Source: JABMMZ01 sp040403495 (lineage in GTDB: Bacteria; Bacteroidota; Bacteroidia; NS11-12g; UBA955). From it: a stretch of 64,000 nt of DNA. A model generated the notes under the pieces. That model ran no database searches and had not been told where the DNA came from. It worked only from the letters and a program-made list of their open reading frames with translations. Shown piece after piece: positions 17,379-27,257 of this stretch. Numbering within the stretch: the first letter of the stretch is position 1; each line of letters begins with the position of its first letter. The stretch is from positions 124,001 through 188,000 of the forward strand of contig JBBAKM010000001.1 in NCBI GenBank assembly GCA_040403495.1. The letters run 5' to 3'. Both the position numbers and the translations under genes were made by a program.

Positions 17379-17900
17379 ATGAGTAAAAAACTTCTTATCT
17401 ATGGACTTGCTTTTGGTAGTGCTTGTGCCGCCATTAGCTTTGTGTATTTCTCTGCTGCGGTCTATAAACAATCCCTCTTTATTCAGTCTATTTTTATTAT
17501 TTCTGAATGGTTGCTCTTGCCTATTATTGCCATTTCTCTGTTTTTTAGGTCTATTAAACAAATGAATCCTGAGTCTTTTACAATGGGAAGAGCCGTTTTT
17601 ACAGGTTTTCTTTTAAGTATTATTATGTCAGCTGCCGTTTCTTTGGTATTTACTTACATCTTACAATTCAAGCCTGAACTTATTGCACAAATTATCGATT
17701 TTAAAAATGGGTTGATTTTAATTAAAGCTAAAAAAATGAACCGTACACCTGAAGAAATTAAAAATGCATTAGATAATATTAAGTTTGCTTACAACTCAAG
17801 TGCACAATTTATCAATCAAATATTTTTAGGAGCTTCGCGTGGTTTATTTTTTAGTGCCATCATTGCTTATATAATGAAAGCCAAGATTAATAGAGATTGA
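17379..17900 (+). CDS. DUF4199 family membrane protein
   Basis: This 173-residue membrane protein has four predicted helices (about 7-29, 35-54, 72-92 and 146-166), matching DUF4199, a family common in Bacteroidota. A charged linker (KMNRTPEEIKNALDNIK) lies between helices 3 and 4. Function is unknown. Its stop overlaps the start of the acyltransferase gene (TTGA), so both are translated together; an envelope role is a fair guess only. Confidence 0.8.
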   Translation: MSKKLLIYGLAFGSACAAISFVYFSAAVYKQSLFIQSIFIISEWLLLPIIAISLFFRSIKQMNPESFTMGRAVFTGFLLSIIMSAAVSLVFTYILQFKPELIAQIIDFKNGLILIKAKKMNRTPEEIKNALDNIKFAYNSSAQFINQIFLGASRGLFFSAIIAYIMKAKINRD

Positions 17901-18619
17901 AAAAGATAGTATCGCATATTTACTTTGTTTGGTTTGCGCTTTGCTTTGCAGGACTTTTTCTCGCATTCTATCCCTTGTTTTTAATTTTTTTAGCACATCC
18001 ATTCCTTTATCCTGTTGCCAATGTGTTAAGGAAAATATGGGCTTGGTTGGTTTTGTTTTTAGGATTTAGTTTCCCCTTTTATAAACGCTATAAGGCTCCT
18101 GTTAGTCAACCATGTATTTATGTGGCAAACCACAGTTCTTATCTTGATATTGTTGCTTTTGGTTTGTTTTTTCCGCTTAAGTCGTGTTTTATGGCAAAAG
18201 CAGAATTGGCAAAAATTCCTTTGTTTGGTATTTTCTTCAGAACAGTGGATATCGCTGTAGAAAGACAAAGTATAAGAGGGTCACACCGTTCATTTGTCTC
18301 GGCAGCCCAAAGGCTCGACCAAGGTTACAATGTTATCGTATTTCCCGAAGGAACTATTTCTTCGCATGCCCCACAAATGAAATCTTTCAAAAATGGTGCT
18401 TTTAAATTGGCAATCGAAAAGGGAATTTCTATTGTCCCTGTTACGTTTTACAACAATTTTAAAATACTTCCCAATGAAAAGTTTGAGTTTTATCCTCAGT
18501 TTTTGAAGTTCAAAATTCATCGTCCTATTTCCACCAATCATCTAAATATAGAACAAGCAGATGAGCTGAAAACTAAAATTTATCGTATTATTGAAGACGA
18601 TTTAAAATCTACAAAATAA
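17897..18619 (+). CDS. 1-acyl-sn-glycerol-3-phosphate acyltransferase (PlsC-like)
   Basis: This 240-residue membrane-associated acyltransferase should add the second acyl chain in phosphatidic acid synthesis. The HX4D motif is NHSSYLD (about residues 74-80), and FPEGTIS (about 151-157) is the second substrate-binding motif; VPVTFYNNF and the basic residues near RQSIRGSHRSF fit. An N-terminal membrane helix precedes. The start is a TTG overlapping the upstream stop, with no ATG available before the conserved region. Related lysophospholipid acyltransferases have the same motifs, so exact specificity is inferred. Confidence 0.9.
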   Translation: MKKIVSHIYFVWFALCFAGLFLAFYPLFLIFLAHPFLYPVANVLRKIWAWLVLFLGFSFPFYKRYKAPVSQPCIYVANHSSYLDIVAFGLFFPLKSCFMAKAELAKIPLFGIFFRTVDIAVERQSIRGSHRSFVSAAQRLDQGYNVIVFPEGTISSHAPQMKSFKNGAFKLAIEKGISIVPVTFYNNFKILPNEKFEFYPQFLKFKIHRPISTNHLNIEQADELKTKIYRIIEDDLKSTK

Positions 18620-18623
18620 CAGT

Positions 18624-18920
18624 ATGCAAATTACAGACGAAAAAATAAATCAATTGGCACATTTGTCTCGCTTAACGTTTGATGATAATGAAAAAGCAAA
18701 AATAAAGCAAGATTTGGAGCGAATTTTAGAGCTTTGTGAAAGTCTTAATAAAATAGATACAGAGGGCGTTGAACCCCTTATTCACATGACCAATTCTGTA
18801 AATATTGTTAGAGAAGACAACCCTCATCAAGAATTCAGTCGTGAAGAGTTATTGAAAAATGCCCCTAAAAAAGATTCGGATTATTTCAGAGTGCCGAAAG
18901 TAATAGAACAAGCTAAATAA
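18624..18920 (+). CDS. gatC: Asp/Glu-tRNA amidotransferase subunit C
   Basis: GatC holds GatA and GatB together in the enzyme that converts misacylated Glu-tRNA-Gln or Asp-tRNA-Asn. The 98-residue protein has the family outline: KINQLAHLSRLTF (about 7-19), then EKAKIKQDLERILELCESLN, GVEPLIHM, and a C-terminal DSDYFRVPKVIE. gatA and gatB are not adjacent. Its stop overlaps the ABC ATPase start by one base. Confidence 0.92.
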   Translation: MQITDEKINQLAHLSRLTFDDNEKAKIKQDLERILELCESLNKIDTEGVEPLIHMTNSVNIVREDNPHQEFSREELLKNAPKKDSDYFRVPKVIEQAK

Positions 18921-19630
18921 TGTCACACTTAATTGACATAAAAGGCGTTCAAAAGGTTTATAAGCTGGGCACAGAACTGGTTTATGCCCTCAGACACATT
19001 GATTTGAATGTAGACAAAGGAGAGTATATCGCCTTAATGGGTCCCTCTGGATCGGGTAAGTCAACTTTAATGAATATTATAGGTTGCTTGGACACTGCGT
19101 CGAGCGGAACTTATATTTTAAATGGTACGAATGTTAGCCAAATGACCGAACAACACTTGGCTGAAATACGAAACAAAGAAATTGGTTTTGTGTTCCAAAC
19201 CTTTAATTTAATGCCCAGAATGTCTGCCATTGAAAATGTGGCTTTGCCTTTGATTTATGCAGGTGTATCCAAAAAAGAAAGACTACTCAAAGCCGAAGAA
19301 GTTTTAATAAAAGTAGGACTCAAAGACAGGATGTTTCACAAGCCAAATGAATTGTCGGGCGGACAAAGACAGCGTGTTGCCATAGCAAGAAGTTTGGTTA
19401 ATAACCCAAGTATTTTGTTGGCAGATGAACCTACGGGGAACTTGGATTCTAAAACATCAGTTGAAATTATGACTTTGTTTGAAGAAATTCATCAGAACGG
19501 AAATACAGTCGTTTTAGTAACGCACGAGGAAGATATTGCAGCTTATGCCAAACGAATAGTTAGATTGAGAGATGGAAAAGTTGAATTAGATGAACAAAAT
19601 TTGAAACCAAACTCAAATTTAATTGTTTAA
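18920..19630 (+). CDS. ABC transporter ATP-binding protein (LolD/MacB class)
   Basis: This 236-residue ATPase has Walker A GPSGSGKST (about 41-49), Q-loop FVFQTFNL, signature LSGGQRQRVAIARSLV (about 142-157), Walker B LLADEPTGNLD and H-loop VTHEED. The opening (IDIKGVQKVYKLGTELVYAL) and TGNLDSKT are typical of the LolD/MacB/FtsE-like group that works with FtsX-type permeases in lipoprotein release or efflux. No permease is next to it, so its partner must be elsewhere. Confidence 0.9.
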   Translation: MSHLIDIKGVQKVYKLGTELVYALRHIDLNVDKGEYIALMGPSGSGKSTLMNIIGCLDTASSGTYILNGTNVSQMTEQHLAEIRNKEIGFVFQTFNLMPRMSAIENVALPLIYAGVSKKERLLKAEEVLIKVGLKDRMFHKPNELSGGQRQRVAIARSLVNNPSILLADEPTGNLDSKTSVEIMTLFEEIHQNGNTVVLVTHEEDIAAYAKRIVRLRDGKVELDEQNLKPNSNLIV

Positions 19631-19650
19631 AGAAATTAGTTTTATAGAAA

Positions 19651-20196
19651 ATGAAAATTTATACCAAAAAAGGCGATCAGGGTTCCACTTCATTAATAGG
19701 TGGTGACAGAGTTTTAAAATCACACGTTAGGATAGAGGCATACGGAACCATTGATGAGCTGAATTCACACATTGGTATATTAAGGTCTTTTGTAAATGAC
19801 GATATTAATCCGTTTATTTTAAAGGAATTACAAGATAGATTGTTTACAATAGGAAGTATTTTGGCTTCAGCACCGGACAGTAAAATGGTTGTGCCAGATT
19901 TGCACACCACTGATACCGAAATGTTAGAACAAGCTATTGATAAAATGAATGAGGAATTACCTGTATTAAGAACATTTATATTGCCTGCAGGTAGTATGCA
20001 CATAGCGCAATGTCACGTGGTAAGATGTGTGTGTAGACGCGCCGAAAGATTAGTAGTGAATCTTAACGAAATGGAACCAATTGATGAGTTGATTTTACAG
20101 TATTTAAACCGTTTATCGGATTATTTATTTGTGTTAGCAAGGTACATTGCTTTTACACATAAAATTGAAGAAGTGTCTTGGTTGCCAAGAAAATAA
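19651..20196 (+). CDS. Cob(I)alamin adenosyltransferase (PduO type)
   Basis: This 181-residue enzyme transfers the adenosyl group of ATP to cob(I)alamin to make adenosylcobalamin. KIYTKKGDQGSTSLIGGDRV (residues 2-21) is the ATP-binding N-terminal signature. RIEAYGTIDELNSHIG, then VRCVCRRAERLVV (about 127-139) and the C-terminal YLNRLSDYLFVLARY are the other conserved blocks. It pairs sensibly with the acyl-CoA carboxylase, since propionate metabolism needs B12-dependent methylmalonyl-CoA mutase, although that gene is not in the window. Confidence 0.95.
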   Translation: MKIYTKKGDQGSTSLIGGDRVLKSHVRIEAYGTIDELNSHIGILRSFVNDDINPFILKELQDRLFTIGSILASAPDSKMVVPDLHTTDTEMLEQAIDKMNEELPVLRTFILPAGSMHIAQCHVVRCVCRRAERLVVNLNEMEPIDELILQYLNRLSDYLFVLARYIAFTHKIEEVSWLPRK

Positions 20197-20206
20197 GGTT
20201 TTATCC

Positions 20207-20890
20207 TTATTCTTTTCCTGTTAATTTATTTTTGTAATACATCGCCTCTTGGTAGTCAGGATTAATCGCTAATGCTGAATCTAAGAAAGGGATGACTGCG
20301 TTTTTATTGAGAGTGGTTTTGGCTTTATCTAAGTAGCAAAGCGATTTGATATCAACCATTTGGGTGTTGTTTTCATCAACATTAACCTCCACTAGTTCCG
20401 GTTTAGTAGCAGGGTTGTACAAAATGCTATTTGCAACTTTACTGTATTCCTCAATATTCCCCTCAGAGGCATAAGTGGTTGCATACATGTACAAGTGTTT
20501 GTTTAAGCCTGATATTTTGTGGGCTTTCAAAAGGGATTCTCTCGACTCATTGATTTTGCCTTGAGCGCTCAGAAAAACGCTTTTGTATTCTAGTAATTGT
20601 GCTTTGTTGGGATTGATTTGAAGTCCTTTTTCAACGATTTTCTCGCCAGCCGAAAAATTTCTTAATTTCTTAATATAAAAGAAAGACAAACTGTCGTAAT
20701 AAGCTTCAATATTTGCAGTGTCCTCAATGATCAAATGATTAAGGGCCACCACTGCGGTCATGTAATCATTGTTTACTAATGAATTTTGGTAAACGGTACT
20801 CCATTGCTTGTTTGCAGAAGTAGAAGAAGAATTACAGTTACTTAGCACCAAAGAAGCAACTATTGAAAGAAAAAGGAGTCTAAAAGTCAT
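20207..20890 (-). CDS. TPR-containing lipoprotein, hypothetical
   Basis: This 227-residue protein has a lipoprotein signal (LLFLSIVASLVLSNC; lipobox LSNC, Cys18) followed by TPR-like helical pairs: DYMTAVVALNHLIIEDTANI, NFSAGEKIVEKGLQINPNKA, KINESRESLLKAHKIS, and a last VIPFLDSALAINPDYQEAM. It probably acts as a protein-binding scaffold at the outer or inner membrane. Convergent with the adenosyltransferase gene, 10 bases apart, and divergent from the large PKD-protein gene. Confidence 0.75.
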   Translation of the reverse strand: MTFRLLFLSIVASLVLSNCNSSSTSANKQWSTVYQNSLVNNDYMTAVVALNHLIIEDTANIEAYYDSLSFFYIKKLRNFSAGEKIVEKGLQINPNKAQLLEYKSVFLSAQGKINESRESLLKAHKISGLNKHLYMYATTYASEGNIEEYSKVANSILYNPATKPELVEVNVDENNTQMVDIKSLCYLDKAKTTLNKNAVIPFLDSALAINPDYQEAMYYKNKLTGKE

Positions 20891-20933
20891 ATTGGGTATA
20901 ATATCTTAATTTTGGGCAAATGTAGCAAAATTG

Positions 20934-20964
20934 TTGTAAAAACCATGTCATAATATTATTTTTG
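20934..20964 (+). promoter_or_regulatory. Promoter of the giant PKD-protein gene
   Basis: TTG at 20934-20936, 20 bp, TATTTTTG at 20957-20964. The TTG start codon at 20973 is only 8 bases beyond the -7 box, so the message would be leaderless or nearly so. Confidence 0.55.
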
Positions 20965-20972
20965 TAGAGTAT

Positions 20973-23900
20973 TTGAAAGTTAAAATTTATCATATCGTTC
21001 TCGTTTTATTGTTGTTTGTAATGGGCAATAAATTGCAAGCACAATGTGGTTCAATTTATATTTCTGCCACAGATACTGCTTTTTGTTCTCCCAAATCTGT
21101 TACATTTACGGTGGTGAACTATCCCAATAATACTACGTTTGAGTGGGATTTAGGCTCGGGATTTGTTAGTGGTCCAGCGTCCTATTCAAAATTGTATTCA
21201 AGCAGTGGTTTTTTTGATGTTAAAGTCAGAATGACGTTTCAGGATGGAAGTAATTGTACAATAAATTACGCTAGATTTATTAACTCTCGTCCGAACCCAA
21301 TTCCTCAATTTTCTGCTTCTAGGTTGTCAATGTGTAATAATTTAGACAGTATTATAATCCTAGACGTAACTCCCAATACATCCAAAAGAGACTGGTTAAT
21401 AGAGAATAATGCTTATAACAATACTAGCGTTTCAATTGTTGAAAGATTAACATTTCCTTATGGTTATAAAAACATGACCATGTTTGTGGAAGACAAGTTT
21501 GGTTGTAAGGGTAAAAAACTATTTGACAGTGCGTTTTACTTGCCACCACCAATTCAAGTAGATTTTGAAGCATCAAGAACTACGGGTTGTGTTCCTGCTT
21601 CAATCAATTTTAGTAATAGGTCAGTGTTAAACGGAAATCCCATGTCATCTTGGAATTGGTCTTTCCCTGGGGCTGTAAATCCAAGTTCAAGTTCATCCAA
21701 TCCTTCGGGAGTTCTTTACAATGCAGTTGATACATACAATGTTAAATTGATAGGCACCACTATTTATGGTTGCAGTGATACTATTGAAAAGCGTAACTAT
21801 TTTAGTTTTGGCCAAAGCGTTAATATAGATGCGGCTTTGTCTACCAATAACATGTGTGCTAGTTCGGTGCTTAATTTATCTCACACGAATATTCGCAATC
21901 CTAGTCCAGTTTTAAATATAACACCAGCAACTTTCACAGTTTTAAGTTCAAATGCCAATAACAGTTTAATTAAGTTTAACGAACCTGGAGTTTACAGTAT
22001 AGAAATTACCGATGAAAAATTCACCTGTGTGTCGCGCCGAAATTTGGTCGATGCCATAACTATTAATGGACCAGTGGCTAGGTTTAGTCTTAATGAAAAT
22101 AAAAGTTGTGCAAAACCAGATACATTTATTGCGGTCAATAGGTCTAGCCTACAGCCAGGCTCAACAGCGAATGTGAGATGGGAGTTAAGTTATGATTCAT
22201 TACCTAATGTAGTCATTCAAAGTGGAACTGGCGATACCATCAAATTGATAGGAACAGTTTTAGCAAGATACAGAGTTAAGCAGGTTGTGACAGGTTCTAA
22301 TGGATGTTCTGATAGTATCACAACTCCTAGTGCATTTGAAATACAAAAAATGTTACCGGCTTTTAATTGGGCTACACAACCCTCTTGTCCGGGAGAATTG
22401 GTTAGTTTTACCAATCAAACTGCACCTGGGACGTCAAAAATTCGAAACCGTTACCAATGGACTTTTTATAATTTAAATCAATCTGTTTTAAAAAGAGATA
22501 CAGCCCAAAACCCGAGATTTGCATATCCTGGGCCGGGAAGGTTTAAAGTGAAGTTACTAGCATTTAATAATTTTGGTTGTCGCGATTCTATAACCGTGGA
22601 TACTGTTAAAATAATCGACCCAACCCCTCAGTTTACAATTTCAGATACCAATATTTGCTTCACTCAAAATAGCTCTGGTAGAATTAAGTTTTCAGCTATT
22701 TATCCAGATACAGTTTCAAGAAAAAAATATACTCATATCTGGAGCTTAGCCCATCAAGATTCAAGTAAAATCGTGTACTCAGTTGGTGGTGACACCGCTA
22801 ATTTTTGGGGAATATTGCCTGGCGTTTACAATGTGTTTTATTGGCGATTTTCGAGTTTAACAGGTGCTTGTAGGGATACTTTTTTCTTGCAACAAAAAAT
22901 CAGAGTAAGTGGGATGATTTACAAGCTTTCACTAGATTCTATTCCTAATTGTTATCCGTTTGTGGCAGACCTGAGTGCCACTCCTATGTATAATTACAAC
23001 TTCAAAAACTCATTAGGGAAAAGTTCAGTTGTTAAGTGGTTGAATTATAACGATACCAATAGTGTTTCTATTCGTTTGCCCAATCAAGAAAACACCAAAG
23101 CTTACGTTAAAAAAGCAGGTAATTTCTCTTTTTACCTGAATGTAAATCATGCTTCAGGCTGTACCGAAAGATTTACCTCCCCAACTATTAACTCTGGCTT
23201 GGTGGCACAATACAGAGTTAATAGCCGAAATGGTAGATGGGTTTGTAAGGGTAAAATGATTGAATTTGTAAATACATCTGACCAGCGTTTTGTTGCCTAC
23301 AAGTGGTATGTTGTTGATACTAATAAACACCACACAATTTTTCCAAATGATACGACCAAAAATGTAAAAATGGTATTTACAAGAAAAGGTAATTTTGACG
23401 TTCATTTAATTGGTTATGGTAATGGAGTTTGCAATGATACTTTTAGGTTTACTGTTTTTGTTACGGATGCTTTAGCAAGTTTTACAAGCAGTGATACCAA
23501 TACGTATTGTGCGCCCTCTTTGGTGAGATTGGCAGCTAAGCAATCTAATGAAATAATCTATTACAAATGGATGGTAGACGGCGACACATTATACAACCGT
23601 CAACCAAATATTGGTCACGTAATTAATCGAAATACGGGATCTGATGGTCTGCCTGTTGCATTAATGATTAGTAATTATGGTTGCGATGATACTTTGGAAA
23701 TAAAAGATTTCTTTAAAGTAATAGGCCCAATTCCAAAATTTAGTTTGTTAAATAATGTGGGTTGTGAATCGCTAAACGTTCAATTTGTTAATGAAAGCAA
23801 ATATTTTAGCACGTTTTATTTAGAATATGGCGATGGTTCTGCACTAGATTCCAATAGTATAAGTAGTCACAAATACAGGATTTTCGACCGTGCTTTGCCT

Positions 23901-25901
23901 TCGCAAAAATACAAACCTATACTGTCAACAGTTGATTCATTCGGTTGTATAGCCAATTATTCAACTCCCGAAGTGACTGTTTTTAGGGCCCCTGAAGCTA
24001 GATTTACAATTGACAGAGACAGTGGTTGTGCTGATTTAGATGTTAAATTTAGAAATGTTTCAGTAAGTGCTGTAAACTTTAAATGGGATTTTAATAGCGA
24101 TGGCGTTGTCGATAATACACAGTTTGCCCCTAATCATCAATATACTGCTGGGTTTTATCGACCTACTTTAGTGGCATTGTCGGCCAATGCGTGTACTGAT
24201 ACTTTCAAATATGCAACAGATATTAAAGCTTTTGCAAATCCGAATGTTGCTATATCTAGTTCTAAAGATACTATTTGTTACAACAGTAATGTTTCTTTTA
24301 CTGCATCGGTTCTTAGTACCCACTCTAAAGTGAAAAAATGGAAATGGGATTTTGGAAACCACTTGTTGCAAAATGATACATCAACGGCACAAAATCCTAA
24401 TTATACTTTTGTAAGAACGCGTTTGAATATGGTTACCCTATTAGTGGAGGATAATAACTTTTGTTTTGATACCATAGAGAAATTTATATACGTTCACGAC
24501 ACCGCTGGTCCCAAATCTGAACCTATGCATTTTGTGAGTGTAGTAAATAATTCTGGAATTCAAATTCAATGGACTAAGTCATTTATTCCTGATTATTTGG
24601 GTTATAAACTTTACAGAGATAATTCAGGTTTCTCATTGGTTTATTCTACAAACAATAGAAACGATACCTCACGAACAATTACCAATGGAATTGATGTTGC
24701 AAATAGTCGTTATTGTTATGCCATTAGAACGCAAGATTTGTGTACTCACATAGGAAAACCAAACTATCCTCATTGTACAATCTTGTTACAAGTAGCAGAT
24801 TCTATCAATAAATTGGTGTTAAATTGGTTGCCTTATGAAGGGTGGGGTAACGGAATGGTAGAGCGTTACAGAATTTATAAAAAAGAATTAAATGGCACCT
24901 TCAAACTAGTGGATTCAACCACAAGAACAACTTATGTTGATGACAGATTATGTCCTAAATCCTATTGTTATTATGTTGTAGCTGTTCAAAAAAATGGCAG
25001 ATGGACCTCAACTAGTAATGAGGTTTGTAAAACATCCAAATATATTAAACCGCTTGAGCAAGTAAAAACAATAAGAACTACAGTTTTAGACAATGGAAAT
25101 ACCTATACACAGTGGGAACCATACAAATTTTCTAAGCATATTAATAGATATATTATTTCAAGGTACGACGATGGTTTAGGGAAATACAGTACTTATGCTT
25201 TGGTTGACTCTACCGGCTATATTGATGACAATTCAAATTTATACACGAATGTCAATGCTTACACTTATTGGGTAAGGGTTGAGGATCATTGTGGGAATTT
25301 GTCTCCAGAGAGTAAGGCTAATACAACCGTTTTGTTAAAAGGTAAGTCAGTAGATTATGTTGCCAAAATTAATTGGACTCCCTATCAAAAATGGGAAAGC
25401 GGGGTTAAGCAATACGATATTTTATTCAGAGACAATGGCGGATTTAAATTAGTGGGTTCAGTAAGTGGTTCTGCGCCTTCACTTGAGTTTGACTACAAGG
25501 ATAAGGAGATAGTTGATTCACTTTGTTTTAAAATTAGAGCAATTAAGGATACAAGTATCAATGTAGAGAGTTTGTCAAACATAGTATGCTTTATTTCTGA
25601 TCCACAAATGCATGTGCCTAATGCGTTTACGCCGAACGGTGATGATATTAATGATGTCTTTATTCCAAAGTCAATTTTGATATTCAATCAAACAGGAAAT
25701 CCAATTTTGGATTATCATTTAGAAATATTCAATCGTTGGGGGCAAAAGGTGTTCGAAACCGACGATGTTAAAAAAGGGTGGGATGGAACCTATATGGGTT
25801 CACCATGTACAGAAGGTGCTTATATTTACAGGTTGAGAGGATTAGGACTTGATGGAATTACAAGATTTAATCTACAAGGCAATGTTACACTTTTGAGATA
25901 A
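20973..25901 (+). CDS. Giant secreted PKD-repeat protein with type B T9SS C-terminal domain
   Basis: This 1642-residue protein is probably a cell-surface adhesin or gliding-related protein. It opens with TTG and a signal peptide (IVLVLLLFVMGNKLQAQ). From about residue 25 to 1190 it is a string of PKD-like modules, seen from repeated pieces such as TTFEWDLGSG, SSWNWSFPGA, VNFKWDFNSDG and VKKWKWDFGN, each followed by a Y-x-V-x-L-type strand and a Cys-Thr-Asp or Cys-x-Asp-Thr turn. Residues about 1190-1540 look like fibronectin-III-like modules (IQWTKSFIPDYLGYKLYRDN, LVLNWLPYEGWGNGMVERYR). The last 95 residues, starting PNAFTPNGDDINDVF and including LEIFNRWGQKVFE and EGAYIYRL, are the gliding-motility-associated type B sorting domain used by the type IX secretion system. 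No enzymatic domain is seen. Confidence 0.93.
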   Translation: MKVKIYHIVLVLLLFVMGNKLQAQCGSIYISATDTAFCSPKSVTFTVVNYPNNTTFEWDLGSGFVSGPASYSKLYSSSGFFDVKVRMTFQDGSNCTINYARFINSRPNPIPQFSASRLSMCNNLDSIIILDVTPNTSKRDWLIENNAYNNTSVSIVERLTFPYGYKNMTMFVEDKFGCKGKKLFDSAFYLPPPIQVDFEASRTTGCVPASINFSNRSVLNGNPMSSWNWSFPGAVNPSSSSSNPSGVLYNAVDTYNVKLIGTTIYGCSDTIEKRNYFSFGQSVNIDAALSTNNMCASSVLNLSHTNIRNPSPVLNITPATFTVLSSNANNSLIKFNEPGVYSIEITDEKFTCVSRRNLVDAITINGPVARFSLNENKSCAKPDTFIAVNRSSLQPGSTANVRWELSYDSLPNVVIQSGTGDTIKLIGTVLARYRVKQVVTGSNGCSDSITTPSAFEIQKMLPAFNWATQPSCPGELVSFTNQTAPGTSKIRNRYQWTFYNLNQSVLKRDTAQNPRFAYPGPGRFKVKLLAFNNFGCRDSITVDTVKIIDPTPQFTISDTNICFTQNSSGRIKFSAIYPDTVSRKKYTHIWSLAHQDSSKIVYSVGGDTANFWGILPGVYNVFYWRFSSLTGACRDTFFLQQKIRVSGMIYKLSLDSIPNCYPFVADLSATPMYNYNFKNSLGKSSVVKWLNYNDTNSVSIRLPNQENTKAYVKKAGNFSFYLNVNHASGCTERFTSPTINSGLVAQYRVNSRNGRWVCKGKMIEFVNTSDQRFVAYKWYVVDTNKHHTIFPNDTTKNVKMVFTRKGNFDVHLIGYGNGVCNDTFRFTVFVTDALASFTSSDTNTYCAPSLVRLAAKQSNEIIYYKWMVDGDTLYNRQPNIGHVINRNTGSDGLPVALMISNYGCDDTLEIKDFFKVIGPIPKFSLLNNVGCESLNVQFVNESKYFSTFYLEYGDGSALDSNSISSHKYRIFDRALPSQKYKPILSTVDSFGCIANYSTPEVTVFRAPEARFTIDRDSGCADLDVKFRNVSVSAVNFKWDFNSDGVVDNTQFAPNHQYTAGFYRPTLVALSANACTDTFKYATDIKAFANPNVAISSSKDTICYNSNVSFTASVLSTHSKVKKWKWDFGNHLLQNDTSTAQNPNYTFVRTRLNMVTLLVEDNNFCFDTIEKFIYVHDTAGPKSEPMHFVSVVNNSGIQIQWTKSFIPDYLGYKLYRDNSGFSLVYSTNNRNDTSRTITNGIDVANSRYCYAIRTQDLCTHIGKPNYPHCTILLQVADSINKLVLNWLPYEGWGNGMVERYRIYKKELNGTFKLVDSTTRTTYVDDRLCPKSYCYYVVAVQKNGRWTSTSNEVCKTSKYIKPLEQVKTIRTTVLDNGNTYTQWEPYKFSKHINRYIISRYDDGLGKYSTYALVDSTGYIDDNSNLYTNVNAYTYWVRVEDHCGNLSPESKANTTVLLKGKSVDYVAKINWTPYQKWESGVKQYDILFRDNGGFKLVGSVSGSAPSLEFDYKDKEIVDSLCFKIRAIKDTSINVESLSNIVCFISDPQMHVPNAFTPNGDDINDVFIPKSILIFNQTGNPILDYHLEIFNRWGQKVFETDDVKKGWDGTYMGSPCTEGAYIYRLRGLGLDGITRFNLQGNVTLLR

Positions 25902-25922
25902 GCATAACATCCCCTATCTTTG
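25893..25922 (+). promoter_or_regulatory. Consensus promoter of ffh
   Basis: TTG (25893-25895), exactly 19 bp, TATCTTTG (25915-25922): a full match to the Bacteroidota housekeeping consensus. The -33 element lies inside the last codons of the preceding gene. A small AGGTA-tttt-TACCT hairpin (25925-25938) follows just before the ffh ATG and could affect initiation. Confidence 0.75.
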
Positions 25923-25943
25923 CGAGGTATTTTTACCTCAACT

Positions 25944-27242
25944 ATGTTTGAAAATTTAAGTTTAAAAATTGAGAAGGCCATAAAAAACCTTAAAGGCCAA
26001 GGAAGGATTTCTGAGATAAACGTTGCAGAAACAACTAAAGAGATTAGAAAGGCGCTTGTTGAAGCCGATGTTAACTATAAAATAGCCAAAGAATTTACCG
26101 ATGTTGTAAAGGAAAAAGCAATAGGACAAAATGTATTAACCAGTATTTCTCCGGGACAATTGCTTGTTAAGATTGTTAACGATGAGTTAATTCAGTTGTT
26201 AGGTGGCGAACAACAAGATATAAATATTACAGCAAATCCCTCCATTTTTTTAATTGCTGGTTTGCAAGGTTCGGGTAAAACCACTTTTTCGGGAAAACTA
26301 GCAAAGCATATTAAGTCAAAAGGACGAAATCCTTTACTTGTAGCTTGTGATGTATACAGACCTGCGGCAATCAATCAATTGAAGGTTTTGGGAGAGTCGA
26401 TTGGTGTGGCGGTATATGCTGATTTGGAAAATAAAAACCCAGTTGATATAGCCACAAAAGCCATTACTTTTGCTAAACAAAATCATCACAATGTAATTAT
26501 TGTCGATACTGCAGGTAGGTTGAGTATTGATGAACAAATGATGAGTGAGATTTATGAGATTAAACAAACCATACGTCCTACAGAAACGTTGTTTGTAGTG
26601 GATTCAATGACGGGGCAAGATGCTGTAAATACCGCTAAGAACTTCAATGATAGATTGGATTTTGATGGTGTGGTGTTAACGAAATTAGATGGTGATACCC
26701 GTGGTGGTGCGGCTTTGTCTATTAAAGCAGTTGTAAATAAACCAATTAAATTTGTAAGTAATGGCGAAAAATTAGATGCATTGGAGTTGTTTTATCCAGA
26801 CAGGATGGCGGGCCGTATCTTAGGAAAGGGTGACGTCGTTAGTTTGGTAGAAAGAGCGCAGTCTGTTTTTGATGAAGAAGAAGCTAGAAAAATAAGTAAG
26901 AAAATAAGTAAGAATAATTTCGACTTAGAAGATTTCTTAAGCCAACTTCAACAGATTAAGAAAATGGGAAATGTTAAGGATTTAATGTCCATGATTCCTG
27001 GTGTTGGTAACAAGATAAAGGATTTGGAAGTTGATGAAAATGTGTTTAAGAACATTGAATGTATCATTCAGTCAATGACACCACAAGAGCGACAAGATCC
27101 TGATTTGATAAATAATTCAAGAAAAGCAAGGATTGTAAAAGGAAGCGGTAAATCCATACAAGAACTTAACAAACTTCTTACTCAGTTTAACGACATGAAA
27201 AAGATGATGAAAAGTATGAATAGTATGAAAATGAAACGATAA
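25944..27242 (+). CDS. ffh: Signal recognition particle protein Ffh
   Basis: Ffh is the SRP GTPase that binds signal sequences and targets ribosomes to the membrane with FtsY. I chose ATG 25944 (MFENLSLKIEKAIKNL), the family's usual N-terminus, over a TTG 24 bases upstream. In order: N domain; G domain with GLQGSGKTT (P-loop), DVYRPAA, DTAGR, TKLDGDTRGG; then the methionine-rich M domain ending KKMMKSMNSMKMKR. Length 432 residues is normal. The SRP RNA gene was not found in the window. Confidence 0.97.
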   Translation: MFENLSLKIEKAIKNLKGQGRISEINVAETTKEIRKALVEADVNYKIAKEFTDVVKEKAIGQNVLTSISPGQLLVKIVNDELIQLLGGEQQDINITANPSIFLIAGLQGSGKTTFSGKLAKHIKSKGRNPLLVACDVYRPAAINQLKVLGESIGVAVYADLENKNPVDIATKAITFAKQNHHNVIIVDTAGRLSIDEQMMSEIYEIKQTIRPTETLFVVDSMTGQDAVNTAKNFNDRLDFDGVVLTKLDGDTRGGAALSIKAVVNKPIKFVSNGEKLDALELFYPDRMAGRILGKGDVVSLVERAQSVFDEEEARKISKKISKNNFDLEDFLSQLQQIKKMGNVKDLMSMIPGVGNKIKDLEVDENVFKNIECIIQSMTPQERQDPDLINNSRKARIVKGSGKSIQELNKLLTQFNDMKKMMKSMNSMKMKR

Positions 27243-27257
27243 TTTTAATAAATAAAC